Positions 29,434 through 37,304 of a stretch of DNA of 64,000 bases are shown one piece after another (position 1 is the first letter of the stretch; each line of letters opens with the position of its first letter). Source of the stretch: T1Sed10-7 sp047921175 (GTDB lineage: Bacteria; Actinomycetota; Nitriliruptoria; Nitriliruptorales; Nitriliruptoraceae); the NCBI GenBank assembly GCA_047921175.1, contig JBLRWQ010000005.1:1-64000 (forward strand). Direction: 5' to 3'. Both the position numbers and the translations under genes were made by a program. The notes beneath the pieces were generated by a model, which did not search any database, was not told where the DNA came from, and saw only the letters and a list, made by a program, of their open reading frames with translations.

Positions 29434-30408
29434 ATGGGGCACCACAGCACGGACGTCTGCATCATCGGTGCCGGTCCGGCGGGGCTCTACGCCGCCGCCT
29501 ACGTCGGGTTCCGTGGGCTCTCTGCCGTGCTCATCGACTCCCTGCCGGAGCCGGGTGGCCAGGTGATGGCGCTCTACCCCGAGAAGCAGATCCGTGACAT
29601 CGCCGGCTACCCGACGGTCACCGGCCGCGACCTCGTGGACGCCTGCGTCACGCAGGCGGCGGGCCACGATCCGGTCTTCCTGCTCGACCAGGTCGCCGAG
29701 GGCTTCCTCCGGCACGAGGACGGCACCTTCACCATCACGACCTCGCGCGAGGAGACGGTGGCCTGCCGCGGGGTGATCATCTGCGTCGGGCTCGGCCGGT
29801 TCACCCCCCGCCGCCTCCCCGGGACCGAGAGCTACGAGGGCCGGGGGCTGGTCTACCTGGTCCGCGACCTGTCCACGATGCGCGACGAGGACCTGCTGGT
29901 GGTCGGCGGGGGGGACTCGGCCGTGGACTGGGCGCTGACCTTCGAGCCGATCGCCCGCTCGGTCACCCTGATCCACCGCCGCGAGGGGTTCCGGGCCCAC
30001 GAGGGCCCGCTCCAGCAGCTGCTCGACTCCCGCGTCGAGGTGCTGGTCCACACCGAGGTCGCGGCGATCCACGGCGAGGAGGCGATCGAGGCCGTCGAGG
30101 TGGTGGACAACCGCACCGACGAGCGCACGACGCTGAAGGTCACCAAGGTGCTCGCGGCGCTGGGCTTCCACGCCAACCTCGGTCCGGTCGCCGACTGGCC
30201 GATCGGGCTCGAGGGCCGGGTGCTGCCGGTGAACCGGCGCATGGAGACCACGGTGCCCGGGGTCTACGCGGCCGGGGACATCACCGGCTACGACGGCAAG
30301 CTCCGGCTCGTGTCGGTCAGCTTCGGCGAGGCGGTGGTGGCCGCCAACCACCTCGCCGCCTACCTCGACCCGAGCCAGCGGGTCTTCCCCGGCTACTCCT
30401 CCGGCTGA
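29434..30408 (+). CDS. Ferredoxin-NADP(+) reductase, thioredoxin-reductase-like (first tandem copy)
   Basis: 324 aa from ATG 29434 with GAGGAG upstream. FAD motif IIGAGPAGLYAAAY, then LIDSLPEPGGQVMALYPEK, RDIAGYPTV, the NADPH motif LLVVGGGDSAVDWAL, RRREGFRAHE-like and the FAD-closing VPGVYAAGDITGYDGK. There is no redox CxxC between the domains, which separates it from thioredoxin reductase and places it with YumC-type ferredoxin/flavodoxin reductases. It moves electrons between NADPH and ferredoxin. A close paralog begins 95 bp downstream. Confidence 0.9.
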   Translation: MGHHSTDVCIIGAGPAGLYAAAYVGFRGLSAVLIDSLPEPGGQVMALYPEKQIRDIAGYPTVTGRDLVDACVTQAAGHDPVFLLDQVAEGFLRHEDGTFTITTSREETVACRGVIICVGLGRFTPRRLPGTESYEGRGLVYLVRDLSTMRDEDLLVVGGGDSAVDWALTFEPIARSVTLIHRREGFRAHEGPLQQLLDSRVEVLVHTEVAAIHGEEAIEAVEVVDNRTDERTTLKVTKVLAALGFHANLGPVADWPIGLEGRVLPVNRRMETTVPGVYAAGDITGYDGKLRLVSVSFGEAVVAANHLAAYLDPSQRVFPGYSSG

Positions 30409-30503
30409 CCCGACCCGCCCGTGGGCCCGCGGAGCGCAGGCTGCAGCCGGGCGCGCACTAGCCTTGCCCGCTCCTGGCCGACCACCCGCGTGGGAGGGTG
30501 CGC

Positions 30504-31481
30504 ATGTCCGAGCACGACGTCGACCTCAGCATCATCGGCGCGGGCCCTGCCGGCCTGTACGCCGCCTACTACGCCGGGTTCCGGGGGCTCAGGACGGCGG
30601 TGATCGACTCGCTGACCGAACCGGGCGGGCAGGTCACGGCCCTGTACCCCGAGAAGCTGATCTTCGACGTGGCCGGGTTCCCGGCGGTCAAGGGCAAGGA
30701 CCTGATCGAGGCCTGCGTCGAGCAGGCCGCCCCCTACGACCCGGCCTACCTGCTGGGGCACCGGGCGGACGACCTCACCCCCCACGCGGACGGGACCTTC
30801 ACCGTCACCACCAGCCACGGGGACGTGGTGCGGACCAAGGCCGTCGTCATCACCGGCGGGATCGGCCACTTCACGCCGCGGCCGCTGCCGGACGGGGAGT
30901 CCTTCGAGGGTCGCGGCCTGGTCTACTTCGTGCGCGCGCTGGAGACGATGCGGAACCAGGACGTGCTGATCGTCGGCGGTGGCGACTCCGCGGTCGACTG
31001 GGCACTGAACCTCGAGGGGATCGCCCGCTCGATCACCCTGATCCACCGCCGCGACCGGTTCCGGGCCCACGAGGACTCGGTGGCCAAGCTGCTGGCCTCG
31101 ACCGTCGAGGTGCTGACCTTCACCGAGGTGGCGTCGATCACCGGCGACGACGAGGTCGAGACCGTCGTGGTGGAGCACAACAAGACCGGAGAGCAGCGCA
31201 CCCTGACGGTCAACAAGGTCATCGCGGCGCTCGGGTTCCAGTCGGACCTCGGCCCCCTCAAGACCTGGGACATCACGATCGACGGGCGCCACATCATCGT
31301 CGACAGCCGCATGCAGACCACCCTGGCCGGGGTGTTCGCCGCCGGCGACATCACCGAGTACGAGGGCAAGGTGCGGCTGATCTCGGTCGGGTTCGGGGAG
31401 GCTGCCACGGCGGTCAACAACGCGGCGGTCTACATCGATCCGACCGCCCGTGTCTTCCCCGGCCACTCCTCCGGCGGCTGA
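30504..31481 (+). CDS. Ferredoxin-NADP(+) reductase, thioredoxin-reductase-like (second tandem copy)
   Basis: 325 aa from ATG 30504, which has GGAGGG six bases upstream; the GTG at 30498 overlaps that site and is less likely. The same domains and motifs as the preceding gene are seen: SIIGAGPAGLYAAYYAG, LIDSLTEPGGQVTALYPEK-type, VLIVGGGDSAVDWAL, DRFRAHEDS, FAAGDITEYEGK and the closing VFPGHSSGG. The two align end to end and clearly derive from duplication. It probably serves a different ferredoxin or flavodoxin. Confidence 0.9.
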   Translation: MSEHDVDLSIIGAGPAGLYAAYYAGFRGLRTAVIDSLTEPGGQVTALYPEKLIFDVAGFPAVKGKDLIEACVEQAAPYDPAYLLGHRADDLTPHADGTFTVTTSHGDVVRTKAVVITGGIGHFTPRPLPDGESFEGRGLVYFVRALETMRNQDVLIVGGGDSAVDWALNLEGIARSITLIHRRDRFRAHEDSVAKLLASTVEVLTFTEVASITGDDEVETVVVEHNKTGEQRTLTVNKVIAALGFQSDLGPLKTWDITIDGRHIIVDSRMQTTLAGVFAAGDITEYEGKVRLISVGFGEAATAVNNAAVYIDPTARVFPGHSSGG

Positions 31482-31495
31482 GCCGGGTCCTCGGC

Positions 31496-32287
31496 GTGGA
31501 CGCGGCCTTCCTCTCCCTGGTGGTCCTGGCCGTCGTCGCGGCCGTGGTCGGCGTGGTCTGGTACCAGCAGGCCCGCAAGCGACGGATCGAGGCGTCGCTC
31601 GAGGCGCTGCTGGCCCGCGACCCGCGCTGGCGGCGGGACACCACGCTGTGCGGTCGAGGGGCCGAGCAGCTCGCCGGCCGCTGTCCGGCGACGCCGCGCG
31701 GGGATCGGCGGTACGGCCTCGAGCACGTCGTCGCCGGGCCGCTGGACGTCGTCGCCCTGGGCGCCCCGCGAACCTGTTGGGCCAGCTGCGGCATCTGGTG
31801 GTACGAGCAGGAGCACACCAGCACCGACAGCAACGGCCGCACCTCGAGGACCTACTCGCGCACCGACGTGCCCGTGACCGCGGTGGCGCTCCCCGTCGCC
31901 GTGCCGACGGAGATCGCGATCGGGGCCGAGTCCCTCTTCGGCCGCATCGGGCTGACCCGCGGTGGCCAGCAGGTGGAGTCGGACGCGTTCAACCGACGCT
32001 TCCGGGTCCGCGGCGGTGATCCCGCGCTCACGATCCAACTGCTCGACGCGCAGCTCCAGCACCACCTGCTGGAGCACTACCCGAAGCGCTCGCTGTGGCT
32101 GGCGGGCGACCTCGCCGTCATCGGTGGTGACACCGACCGCGCCGACCCCTCGCTGTACGGCCCGATCCGGGCGCTGCCGGGGTTGCAGGCTGACGCCGTG
32201 GACCTGCTCGGGCGGGTCCCCGCCCAGTTCTGGCGGGCCGTCGGCCTCGATGGCGACCAGCCGGGGTCAGCCGACCAGCAACGGTGA
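31496..32287 (+). CDS. Membrane-anchored hypothetical protein
   Basis: 263 aa from GTG 31496, 14 bp after the second reductase. An N-terminal membrane span (FLSLVVLAVVAAVVGVVWY) is followed by a cytoplasmic domain. The region with AFNRRFRVRGGDPALTIQLLD and SLWLAGDLAVIGGDTD resembles, by pattern only, the DUF3137 type of membrane-linked domain. A Trp/Cys-containing middle (CWASCGIWWYEQEH) is unusual. Its end overlaps the small opposing gene by 21 bp. Function unknown. Confidence 0.68.
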   Translation: MDAAFLSLVVLAVVAAVVGVVWYQQARKRRIEASLEALLARDPRWRRDTTLCGRGAEQLAGRCPATPRGDRRYGLEHVVAGPLDVVALGAPRTCWASCGIWWYEQEHTSTDSNGRTSRTYSRTDVPVTAVALPVAVPTEIAIGAESLFGRIGLTRGGQQVESDAFNRRFRVRGGDPALTIQLLDAQLQHHLLEHYPKRSLWLAGDLAVIGGDTDRADPSLYGPIRALPGLQADAVDLLGRVPAQFWRAVGLDGDQPGSADQQR

Positions 32288-32527
32288 CGCGCGACGCACC
32301 GCGAGCAGCGCCTCCGCGGCGCTCGGCGCGGTCAGCAGCAGGCCGGCGTGCTCCACGACCGGCGTCACCGGACCGCAGCAGACCAGCCGGTCGAGGAACG
32401 CCGCCGCCTCGGGATCCTCACGGGCGTCGCGCACCTGCACCTCGACGCCATCGAGGCCGGTCAGTGCCTCGACGACACGCACGGTCTGGCGGTCGTCGGC
32501 GTCGATGGTGATGCGGATGGTCGACAC
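32267..32527 (-). CDS. Small hypothetical protein (86 aa)
   Basis: 86 aa from GTG (32525-32527) with GAGGA upstream. It begins STIRITIDADDRQTVRVVEAL, with alternating hydrophobics of a small beta-alpha domain, and has a Cys pair in DRLVCCGPVTP. There is no membrane segment. It overlaps the end of the convergent membrane-protein gene by 21 bp. Not recognised; a metal or thiol role for CysCys would be speculation. Confidence 0.6.
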   Translation of the reverse strand: MSTIRITIDADDRQTVRVVEALTGLDGVEVQVRDAREDPEAAAFLDRLVCCGPVTPVVEHAGLLLTAPSAAEALLAVRRASPLLVG

Positions 32528-32710
32528 GGGGCTTCCTCGGCTGGCGGGTGCGGTCCGTGAGGGGGAACGCCGCGCAGCCCCGGACGCTTCCCCGTCCCCG
32601 CGCGACGCGACCGTGAGGTACGCCGAGCGACCCTGGGCCTCGTGGCGTCCGGCCCTCTCCGGCGGCGGGATGCTCGGGCAGGGTATGGGTGAGCACACGG
32701 GAGACGGCGG

Positions 32711-33547
32711 ATGCAGGCCGCGGCACGGATGGCGATCCTGCGCGAGGCCGCTGCGGTCGCGGCGCTCGCCATGGCGCTGTCCTGGCCGCCGTGGCTGCTG
32801 CTCCTCGCCACCACCGCTGACCCGGGTGCCCACCCCGGCTCGATGGTGCTGTGGGCACTGGGCGGGCTCGGGCCCGCCGCGGCGGCCCTGCTCGTGCTCC
32901 GCAAGCAGCACGGCAGGCCGGGTCTGGCGGCGTTCCGGCGGTCGCTGACCCGGTGGCGGGTCGGTCGGCTGTGGCTCGTGCTCCTGGCCCCGCTGCCGAT
33001 CGGGCTCGGCACCGTGCTGCTGCTGGTGGGAACGGGACGGGTGGTGTGGCAGCCGGGCGGGCCGGAGACCGCCCTGCTGGTGCCGGTCTGGCTGCTCGGC
33101 GGGCTGGTGTTCGGGGGGCTGGAGGAGGCCGGCTGGCGGGGGCGCCTGCAACCCCTGCTCCAGGACGCCCTGCACCCGCTGACCGCTGCGGTCCTGGTCG
33201 GCCTCACCTGGTCGATCTGGCACCTGCCGCTGTTCTGGCTGACGGGCACGACCCAGGCCGCCACCTCGATCGTCACCTTCGCGGTGGGGGCGATCGGTCT
33301 GTCGGTGGTGCTCGGCTGGGTCTGGAACACCTCCGGGGGCAGCACGCTGCTGGCGGTGCTCCTCCACGGGGCGGTCAACGGCTGGTACACCGCAACGGTC
33401 CAGGGGCTGGCGCCCGGCAGCCTGGACGCCGGGTTCGGCACCATCACCGCGCTCGCCGCCGTGCTGGCGGCACTGGCGGTCGTCATGGTCGTGGGCCCGG
33501 CGCTCTCGCGTGACCGTGCACCACACGACGTGGTGCCGTCAGCGTGA
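32711..33547 (+). CDS. CPBP-family intramembrane glutamic/metallo endopeptidase
   Basis: 278 aa with about eight membrane segments. The three CPBP (Abi) motifs are present: GLEEAGWRGRLQPLL (Glu-Glu with Arg), WSIWHLPLFWL (His) and LLHGAVNGWY (His, Asn). These enzymes are CAAX-type intramembrane proteases; the substrate is unknown. The ATG has GGGAGA upstream. It ends by overlapping the convergent hypothetical membrane gene by 9 bp. Confidence 0.9.
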   Translation: MQAAARMAILREAAAVAALAMALSWPPWLLLLATTADPGAHPGSMVLWALGGLGPAAAALLVLRKQHGRPGLAAFRRSLTRWRVGRLWLVLLAPLPIGLGTVLLLVGTGRVVWQPGGPETALLVPVWLLGGLVFGGLEEAGWRGRLQPLLQDALHPLTAAVLVGLTWSIWHLPLFWLTGTTQAATSIVTFAVGAIGLSVVLGWVWNTSGGSTLLAVLLHGAVNGWYTATVQGLAPGSLDAGFGTITALAAVLAALAVVMVVGPALSRDRAPHDVVPSA

Positions 33548-33982
33548 CGCCCGGTCCCGGGCCGGTGAGACGCCGTCCGTGGCACCCTCGGTCGCGGGGC
33601 CGCGCGTCACGAGCAGGCGCGTGACCGTGACCACGACCGTGACGATGACGACGCCGGCCAGCGACGCGGCCGTCCAGTGGAGCCGGCTCGCCAGCGCGAC
33701 CAGCGGCGCGGCGAAGGGCAGGACCGCAAGCAGCACCATCGACGTGACCAGGGCCGCGCCGTGCTGGCGGAGCCGGAGCGCGAGGGCGCAGCCGACCGCG
33801 AGCCCGACACCGGTCCCGAGCAGCACCAGGCTCGCGACGATGCCCTGCAGTTCCTCCCACGGGCTGCCCGCCGACGCCAGGACCGGGTCGAGCCAGGCGT
33901 ACACGGTGTAGCCAACAGCCCCACCGAGGGCGCCGCCGAGCACCGCTCCCACGCTCCCCGCCACGATGCCCCGGCGCGCCAT
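33539..33982 (-). CDS. Hypothetical membrane protein
   Basis: 147 aa from ATG 33980-33982 (MARRGIVAGSVGAVLGGALGG); a GTG three codons earlier sits directly on the purine-rich site. Four membrane segments are visible (VGAVLGGALGGAVGYTVYAW, SLVLLGTGVGLAVGCALAL, SMVLLAVLPFAAPLVALA, SLAGVVIVTVVVTVT), with a short basic tail. It lies 80 bp downstream of arsM on the same strand and may be co-transcribed with it. Family not recognised. Confidence 0.65.
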   Translation of the reverse strand: MARRGIVAGSVGAVLGGALGGAVGYTVYAWLDPVLASAGSPWEELQGIVASLVLLGTGVGLAVGCALALRLRQHGAALVTSMVLLAVLPFAAPLVALASRLHWTAASLAGVVIVTVVVTVTRLLVTRGPATEGATDGVSPARDRASR

Positions 33983-34062
33983 CTCGACCACCCTTCCCCA
34001 GGCGTACCCCCAGCGTGGCCAGCGGACGCCTGCGACGGAAGGGGCGAGCGACCCGACCCCGC

Positions 34063-34827
34063 TCAGCGATCAGCGGCCCGCACCGCGCGAAGCACCGCCG
34101 CGTGCATCCCGTCGGCGACCCGGTGGGTCCGTTCCACGGTGACGCCCGCGAAACCGACCGCCTCGAGACCGGCGACGACCTCGGCCTCGGACAGCGCACC
34201 GGCGATGCAGCCCACGTGTGAGCCCCGCTCGGCCCGTTCCGCCGGGGTGAGGTGGTCCTCGGCGAGGACGTCGCTGATCGCCAACCGCCCACCCGGGCGG
34301 ACGACGCGGGCGAGCTCACGGAAGACCGCGGGCTTGTCCAGCGACAGGTTGACAACGCAGTTCGAGATGACCACGTCGACGGCGTCGTCCGGCAGCGGCA
34401 CGTCCTCCATGCGTCCGAGCAGGAAGGTCACGTTGCCGACACCGGCCTCCGCCTGGTTGCGACGTGCCACGGCGAGCATCTCCGCCGTCACGTCGAGCCC
34501 GTAGGCGTGTCCGTCGGGGCCGACCCGGCGGGCGGAGAGCAGGACATCGAGGCCCGCGCCGGAGCCGAGGTCGAGGACGACCTCCCCCGCGCGCAGGGCT
34601 GCCACCTCGGTGGGGACGCCGCAGCCGAGCGAGGCCCCCGCCACCCCCGCCGGCAGCTCCCCGAGGACCGGCATCGGGTAGAGCGCACCACCGAAGACGT
34701 CCTCGGCGCCGGGGGAGGTCGCTTCCGACCCACAGCAGCGCTCGCCGCCACCATCGGCACTGGCGCCCGCGGCGGACAGCGCCGCCGCGGCGTAACGAGC
34801 ACGGATCTCGTCCAGCTCCACGGGCAT
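34063..34827 (-). CDS. arsM: Arsenite S-adenosylmethionine methyltransferase
   Basis: 254 aa. SAM motif VVLDLGSGAGLDVLL with LDVTAEML; ArsM signatures SLGCGVPTEVA (Cys69), SNCVVNLS (Cys157) and HVGCIAGALS (Cys207), plus an N-terminal Cys pair (Cys31-Cys32, CCGSE). Cys157 and Cys207 correspond to the two conserved As(III) ligands. It methylates trivalent arsenic. A short Cys-Cys-ending leader ORF precedes it by 11 bp, and arsR is divergent with two operator-like palindromes between. A small membrane-protein gene follows. Confidence 0.93.
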   Translation of the reverse strand: MPVELDEIRARYAAAALSAAGASADGGGERCCGSEATSPGAEDVFGGALYPMPVLGELPAGVAGASLGCGVPTEVAALRAGEVVLDLGSGAGLDVLLSARRVGPDGHAYGLDVTAEMLAVARRNQAEAGVGNVTFLLGRMEDVPLPDDAVDVVISNCVVNLSLDKPAVFRELARVVRPGGRLAISDVLAEDHLTPAERAERGSHVGCIAGALSEAEVVAGLEAVGFAGVTVERTHRVADGMHAAVLRAVRAADR

Positions 34828-34838
34828 GGCGGATCCCC

Positions 34839-34952
34839 TCAGGCACAGCAGGCGGCGGGCATCGGGGCCGGACGCTGTCGGGCGCGAGCGGAGGCCAGCT
34901 GGAGGTCACGACCACGGGCGGTAGCGAGGGCAGACAGGGTGTCGGCGTGCAT
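34839..34952 (-). CDS. Short leader-type peptide ending in Cys-Cys-Ala, before arsM
   Basis: 37 aa from ATG (34950-34952) with a GAGGAG site upstream. The peptide has a central RGRDLQLASARAR stretch and ends PAACCA; the stop is 11 bp from the arsM start. It recalls the actinobacterial short leader ORFs of the HVDL/RDL...CC type that precede sulfur-related operons and have been linked to cysteine supply. Here it would make arsM translation depend on decoding tandem Cys codons (TGC TGT). The ORF and its position are seen; a regulatory role is inference. Confidence 0.6.
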   Translation of the reverse strand: MHADTLSALATARGRDLQLASARARQRPAPMPAACCA

Positions 34953-35015
34953 GGCGCTGCTCCTCGGTGATCCGCGCTGGTCCGCACTGGTCCGTACGGG
35001 CCAGCTCGACCTTCG

Positions 35016-35033
35016 TATCGATGCTTGTCGATG
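35016..35033. promoter_or_regulatory. ArsR operator-like palindrome, copy 1
   Basis: TATCGAtgcttGTCGATg fits the pattern TATCGA[CT]N4GTCGAT[AG] seen also in copy 2. It is 41 bp from copy 2, in the arsM/arsR divergent region, nearer the arsM leader peptide (start 34952). Confidence 0.65.
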
Positions 35034-35056
35034 CGGTCTGGGGAACGTGCCATATG

Positions 35057-35074
35057 TATCGACGGATGTCGATA
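35057..35074. promoter_or_regulatory. ArsR operator-like palindrome, copy 2
   Basis: TATCGAC and GTCGATA are perfect complements around GGAT. This is AT-rich for the region and sits 50 bp before the arsR ATG, consistent with autoregulation. Confidence 0.7.
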
Positions 35075-35124
35075 TGATGACCGCACAGTGCGCACCGTCC
35101 CCGGCGCCCCCCGAGGGAAGACCC

Positions 35125-35484
35125 ATGGCGACCCCGCCCATCACCGACTGCTGCGCCCCCGTCCTGGCGTCGACGTTGGACGCGGCCGAGGCCGAGCAGC
35201 TGGCGGCCGCGTTCAAGGTGCTCGCTGACCCCGTCCGACTCCGCTTGCTGAGCCTGATCGCGGCCTCCCCGCAGGCTGAGGCCTGTGCCTGCGACCTGGT
35301 CGGCCCGCTCGGCCGCAGCCAGCCCACGGTCAGCCACCATCTGGGCGTCCTGACCGGGGCTGGCCTCCTCTCCCGCGAGCAGCGTGGACGCTGGGCCTAC
35401 TTCAGGGTCGATCCGAGCCGGCTCGCGGTCCTGCGCGACGCGCTCGGCGCGGGACCGTCGTCAGCAGACACCGGGACCACGTAG
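35125..35484 (+). CDS. arsR: ArsR-family arsenic-responsive repressor
   Basis: 119 aa from ATG 35125 with GAGGGAA upstream. Winged helix: AAFKVLADPVRLRLLSLIA, then the recognition region LGRSQPTVSHHLGVL and the wing REQRGRWAYFRVDP. It carries Cys9-Cys10 (TDCCAP) near the N-terminus and Cys54/Cys56 in EACACDLVG. Paired Cys at the N-terminus plus a Cys near 55 is the As(III)-site arrangement described for Corynebacterium glutamicum ArsR (Cys15, Cys16, Cys55), not the classical ELCVCDL-only site. It probably represses itself and divergent arsM. Confidence 0.9.
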   Translation: MATPPITDCCAPVLASTLDAAEAEQLAAAFKVLADPVRLRLLSLIAASPQAEACACDLVGPLGRSQPTVSHHLGVLTGAGLLSREQRGRWAYFRVDPSRLAVLRDALGAGPSSADTGTT

Positions 35485-35596
35485 GGTCGAAGGTCCCCCC
35501 AGGTCGGGACCGGTTCGGTGAGGCGTCCCGAACCTGGTCGCTTAACCTTGCACCGGACGCACCTGGATCCAATCACACATCGTTGAGGAGCTCGTC

Positions 35597-36028
35597 ATGA
35601 CGAACCGCAAGCTCGCATCCGTCGCCTCCATCGTGCTCGGCGCCCTGCTGATCGTCGGCTCGATCGGCACCTGGGTGATGGTCAGCAGCACCCTGGCCGA
35701 CCAGCGCATCACGACCCCCTCCGACGCCTGCCTCCCCGAGCGCGACGTCCGAGGGCCCTTCACCGCCTACTGCCAGGCGCGGATCATCGAGGAGCACGCC
35801 CTGAACTCGACCGACGGCCTGACCTACGCGGAGCTCGACCGTGAGGACCCGCTGCGCAACGTGGCCATGAACGCCTCCTTCCTGCAGGCCTCCCTGTTCA
35901 CCTCCGTGCTCGCCTTCGGTGTCGCCGCCATGGCCGGCGGGATGGGGCTGATCTTCATCCTCATCGGGCTCGGGATGCGGGACGTGAGCGAGAACCTGGC
36001 CCAGCAGGGGTCGAGCTCCAGCAGCTGA
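35597..36028 (+). CDS. Actinobacterial membrane protein of unknown function
   Basis: 143 aa with two membrane segments (IVLGALLIVGSIGTWVMV near the N-terminus, VLAFGVAAMAGGMGLIFILIGLG near the C-terminus) and an external-type middle with two Cys (SDACLPE, AYCQARI) that could form a disulfide. The sequence belongs to a conserved actinobacterial family whose members are often labelled aromatic ring-opening dioxygenase LigA in databases; nothing here supports an enzyme. It is followed 19 bp later by a perfect 12-bp hairpin. Confidence 0.72.
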   Translation: MTNRKLASVASIVLGALLIVGSIGTWVMVSSTLADQRITTPSDACLPERDVRGPFTAYCQARIIEEHALNSTDGLTYAELDREDPLRNVAMNASFLQASLFTSVLAFGVAAMAGGMGLIFILIGLGMRDVSENLAQQGSSSSS

Positions 36029-36046
36029 CCAGCATCGCGCACCACC

Positions 36047-36075
36047 GGTGGCGGGGCCCGAGCGGCCCCGCCACC
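36047..36075 (+). terminator. Strong hairpin terminator-like structure
   Basis: The 12-bp arms GGTGGCGGGGCC and GGCCCCGCCACC (36047-36058 and 36064-36075) pair perfectly around a 5-base loop, 19 bp after the preceding stop and 29 bp before the dus start. No T-run is present. Confidence 0.7.
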
Positions 36076-36104
36076 GTCGTGTCCGCTCGGTACCGTCCGC
36101 GCCC

Positions 36105-37304
36105 ATGACCCCACCGACCGCCACCCTGCCCGTCCCGCCACCGTCGGTGGAGGTGCCGCCGGCCGCGGTGGCCGGCCCGCTCCACCTCGGTGGTCTGAGC
36201 GTCTGGCCGCCGGTGGTGCTCGCCCCGATGGCGGGGGTCACGAACGTGGCCTTCCGTGCCCTGTGCCGCCGCTTCGGTGGCGGCTTGTACGTCTCGGAGA
36301 TGGTCGGCGCCCGGGGCCTGCTGGAGGGTGACGCCCGCTCGCAGCTCAAGGCCGCCTTCGGCCCCGACGAGCACCCACGGTCGATCCAGCTCTACGGCAC
36401 CGACGCCGCCGACACCGGAGCGGCCGTGCGGCTGCTCGTGGCCGGCGACGAGGCAGCAGACCGCGCGCCCGTGGACCACGTCGACCTGAACTTCGGCTGC
36501 CCCGCCCCGAAGGTGACCCGTCACGGTGGCGGCGCGGCGCTGCCGTGGCGCACCGACCTGTACGCGGCGATCGTCGCGGCCGCGGTGGCGGCCGCCGGCG
36601 ACGTGCCGGTCACCGTCAAGCTCCGGCTCGGCATCGACCACGACCACCTGACCTACCTCGAGGCGGGCCGCATCGCCGAGGACCTGGGCGTCACCGCGGT
36701 CGCGCTGCACGCGCGCACCGCCGAGCAGCGCTACGGCCCGCCCGCGGCCTGGCACCACATCGCCCGGCTCGCGGCCGCGCTCACGGTGCCCGTGCTCGGC
36801 AACGGCGACATCTGGGAGGCGGCGGACGCGACGCGCATGCTGCGCGAGACCGGCTGCGCCGGGGTGGTGGTCGGTCGTGGGTGCCTGGGCCGACCCTGGC
36901 TGTTCCGCGACCTCGAAGCGGCGCTCGCCGGGCGGGACGTGCCGGCGCCCCCCGACCTCGGAGCCGTCGCCGCGCTGCTGGTGGAGCACGCCCGGCTGCT
37001 CGTCGACCACCTCGGTCCGGACACCGGCCTGCGGGAGCTGCGCAAGCACACCGGCTGGTACCTGCAGGGCTTCCCCGTCGGCAGGCCCCTACGCCGGGAC
37101 CTCAACCAGGTCGACACGTTGGACGAGCTCCACCTGCTGCTCGAGGGGGTCGATCCCTCGCTGCCCTTCGACGAGGCGGTGCGCCGGCAGCCACGCGGGC
37201 ACACCACCGCGCCGAAGCGGGTCATCCTGCCCCACGGCTGGCTCGAGACCCGGACCCACGGGCTGCTCGCCAGCCCCGACGGCGAGGCGGTCTCCGGTGG
37301 GTGA
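36105..37304 (+). CDS. dusB: tRNA-dihydrouridine synthase (DusB-type)
   Basis: 399 aa from ATG 36105. TIM-barrel Dus: VVLAPMAGVTNVAFR (FMN loop), SEMVGARG, the catalytic Cys in VDLNFGCPAPKVTRHGGG, VTVKLRLGIDHDH, ALHARTAEQRY, VLGNGDIW and VVVGRGCLGRPWLF. A helical tRNA-binding domain follows (LRELRKHTGWYLQGFP). It reduces uridine in the tRNA D-loop. The maf gene starts inside its last 8 bases, so the two are coupled. Confidence 0.94.
   Translation: MTPPTATLPVPPPSVEVPPAAVAGPLHLGGLSVWPPVVLAPMAGVTNVAFRALCRRFGGGLYVSEMVGARGLLEGDARSQLKAAFGPDEHPRSIQLYGTDAADTGAAVRLLVAGDEAADRAPVDHVDLNFGCPAPKVTRHGGGAALPWRTDLYAAIVAAAVAAAGDVPVTVKLRLGIDHDHLTYLEAGRIAEDLGVTAVALHARTAEQRYGPPAAWHHIARLAAALTVPVLGNGDIWEAADATRMLRETGCAGVVVGRGCLGRPWLFRDLEAALAGRDVPAPPDLGAVAALLVEHARLLVDHLGPDTGLRELRKHTGWYLQGFPVGRPLRRDLNQVDTLDELHLLLEGVDPSLPFDEAVRRQPRGHTTAPKRVILPHGWLETRTHGLLASPDGEAVSGG

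Noticed and set aside
35597..36028. Annotation as aromatic ring-opening dioxygenase LigA
   Set aside because: Relatives of this protein commonly carry that label, but the sequence is a 143-aa two-span membrane protein with no dioxygenase residues.
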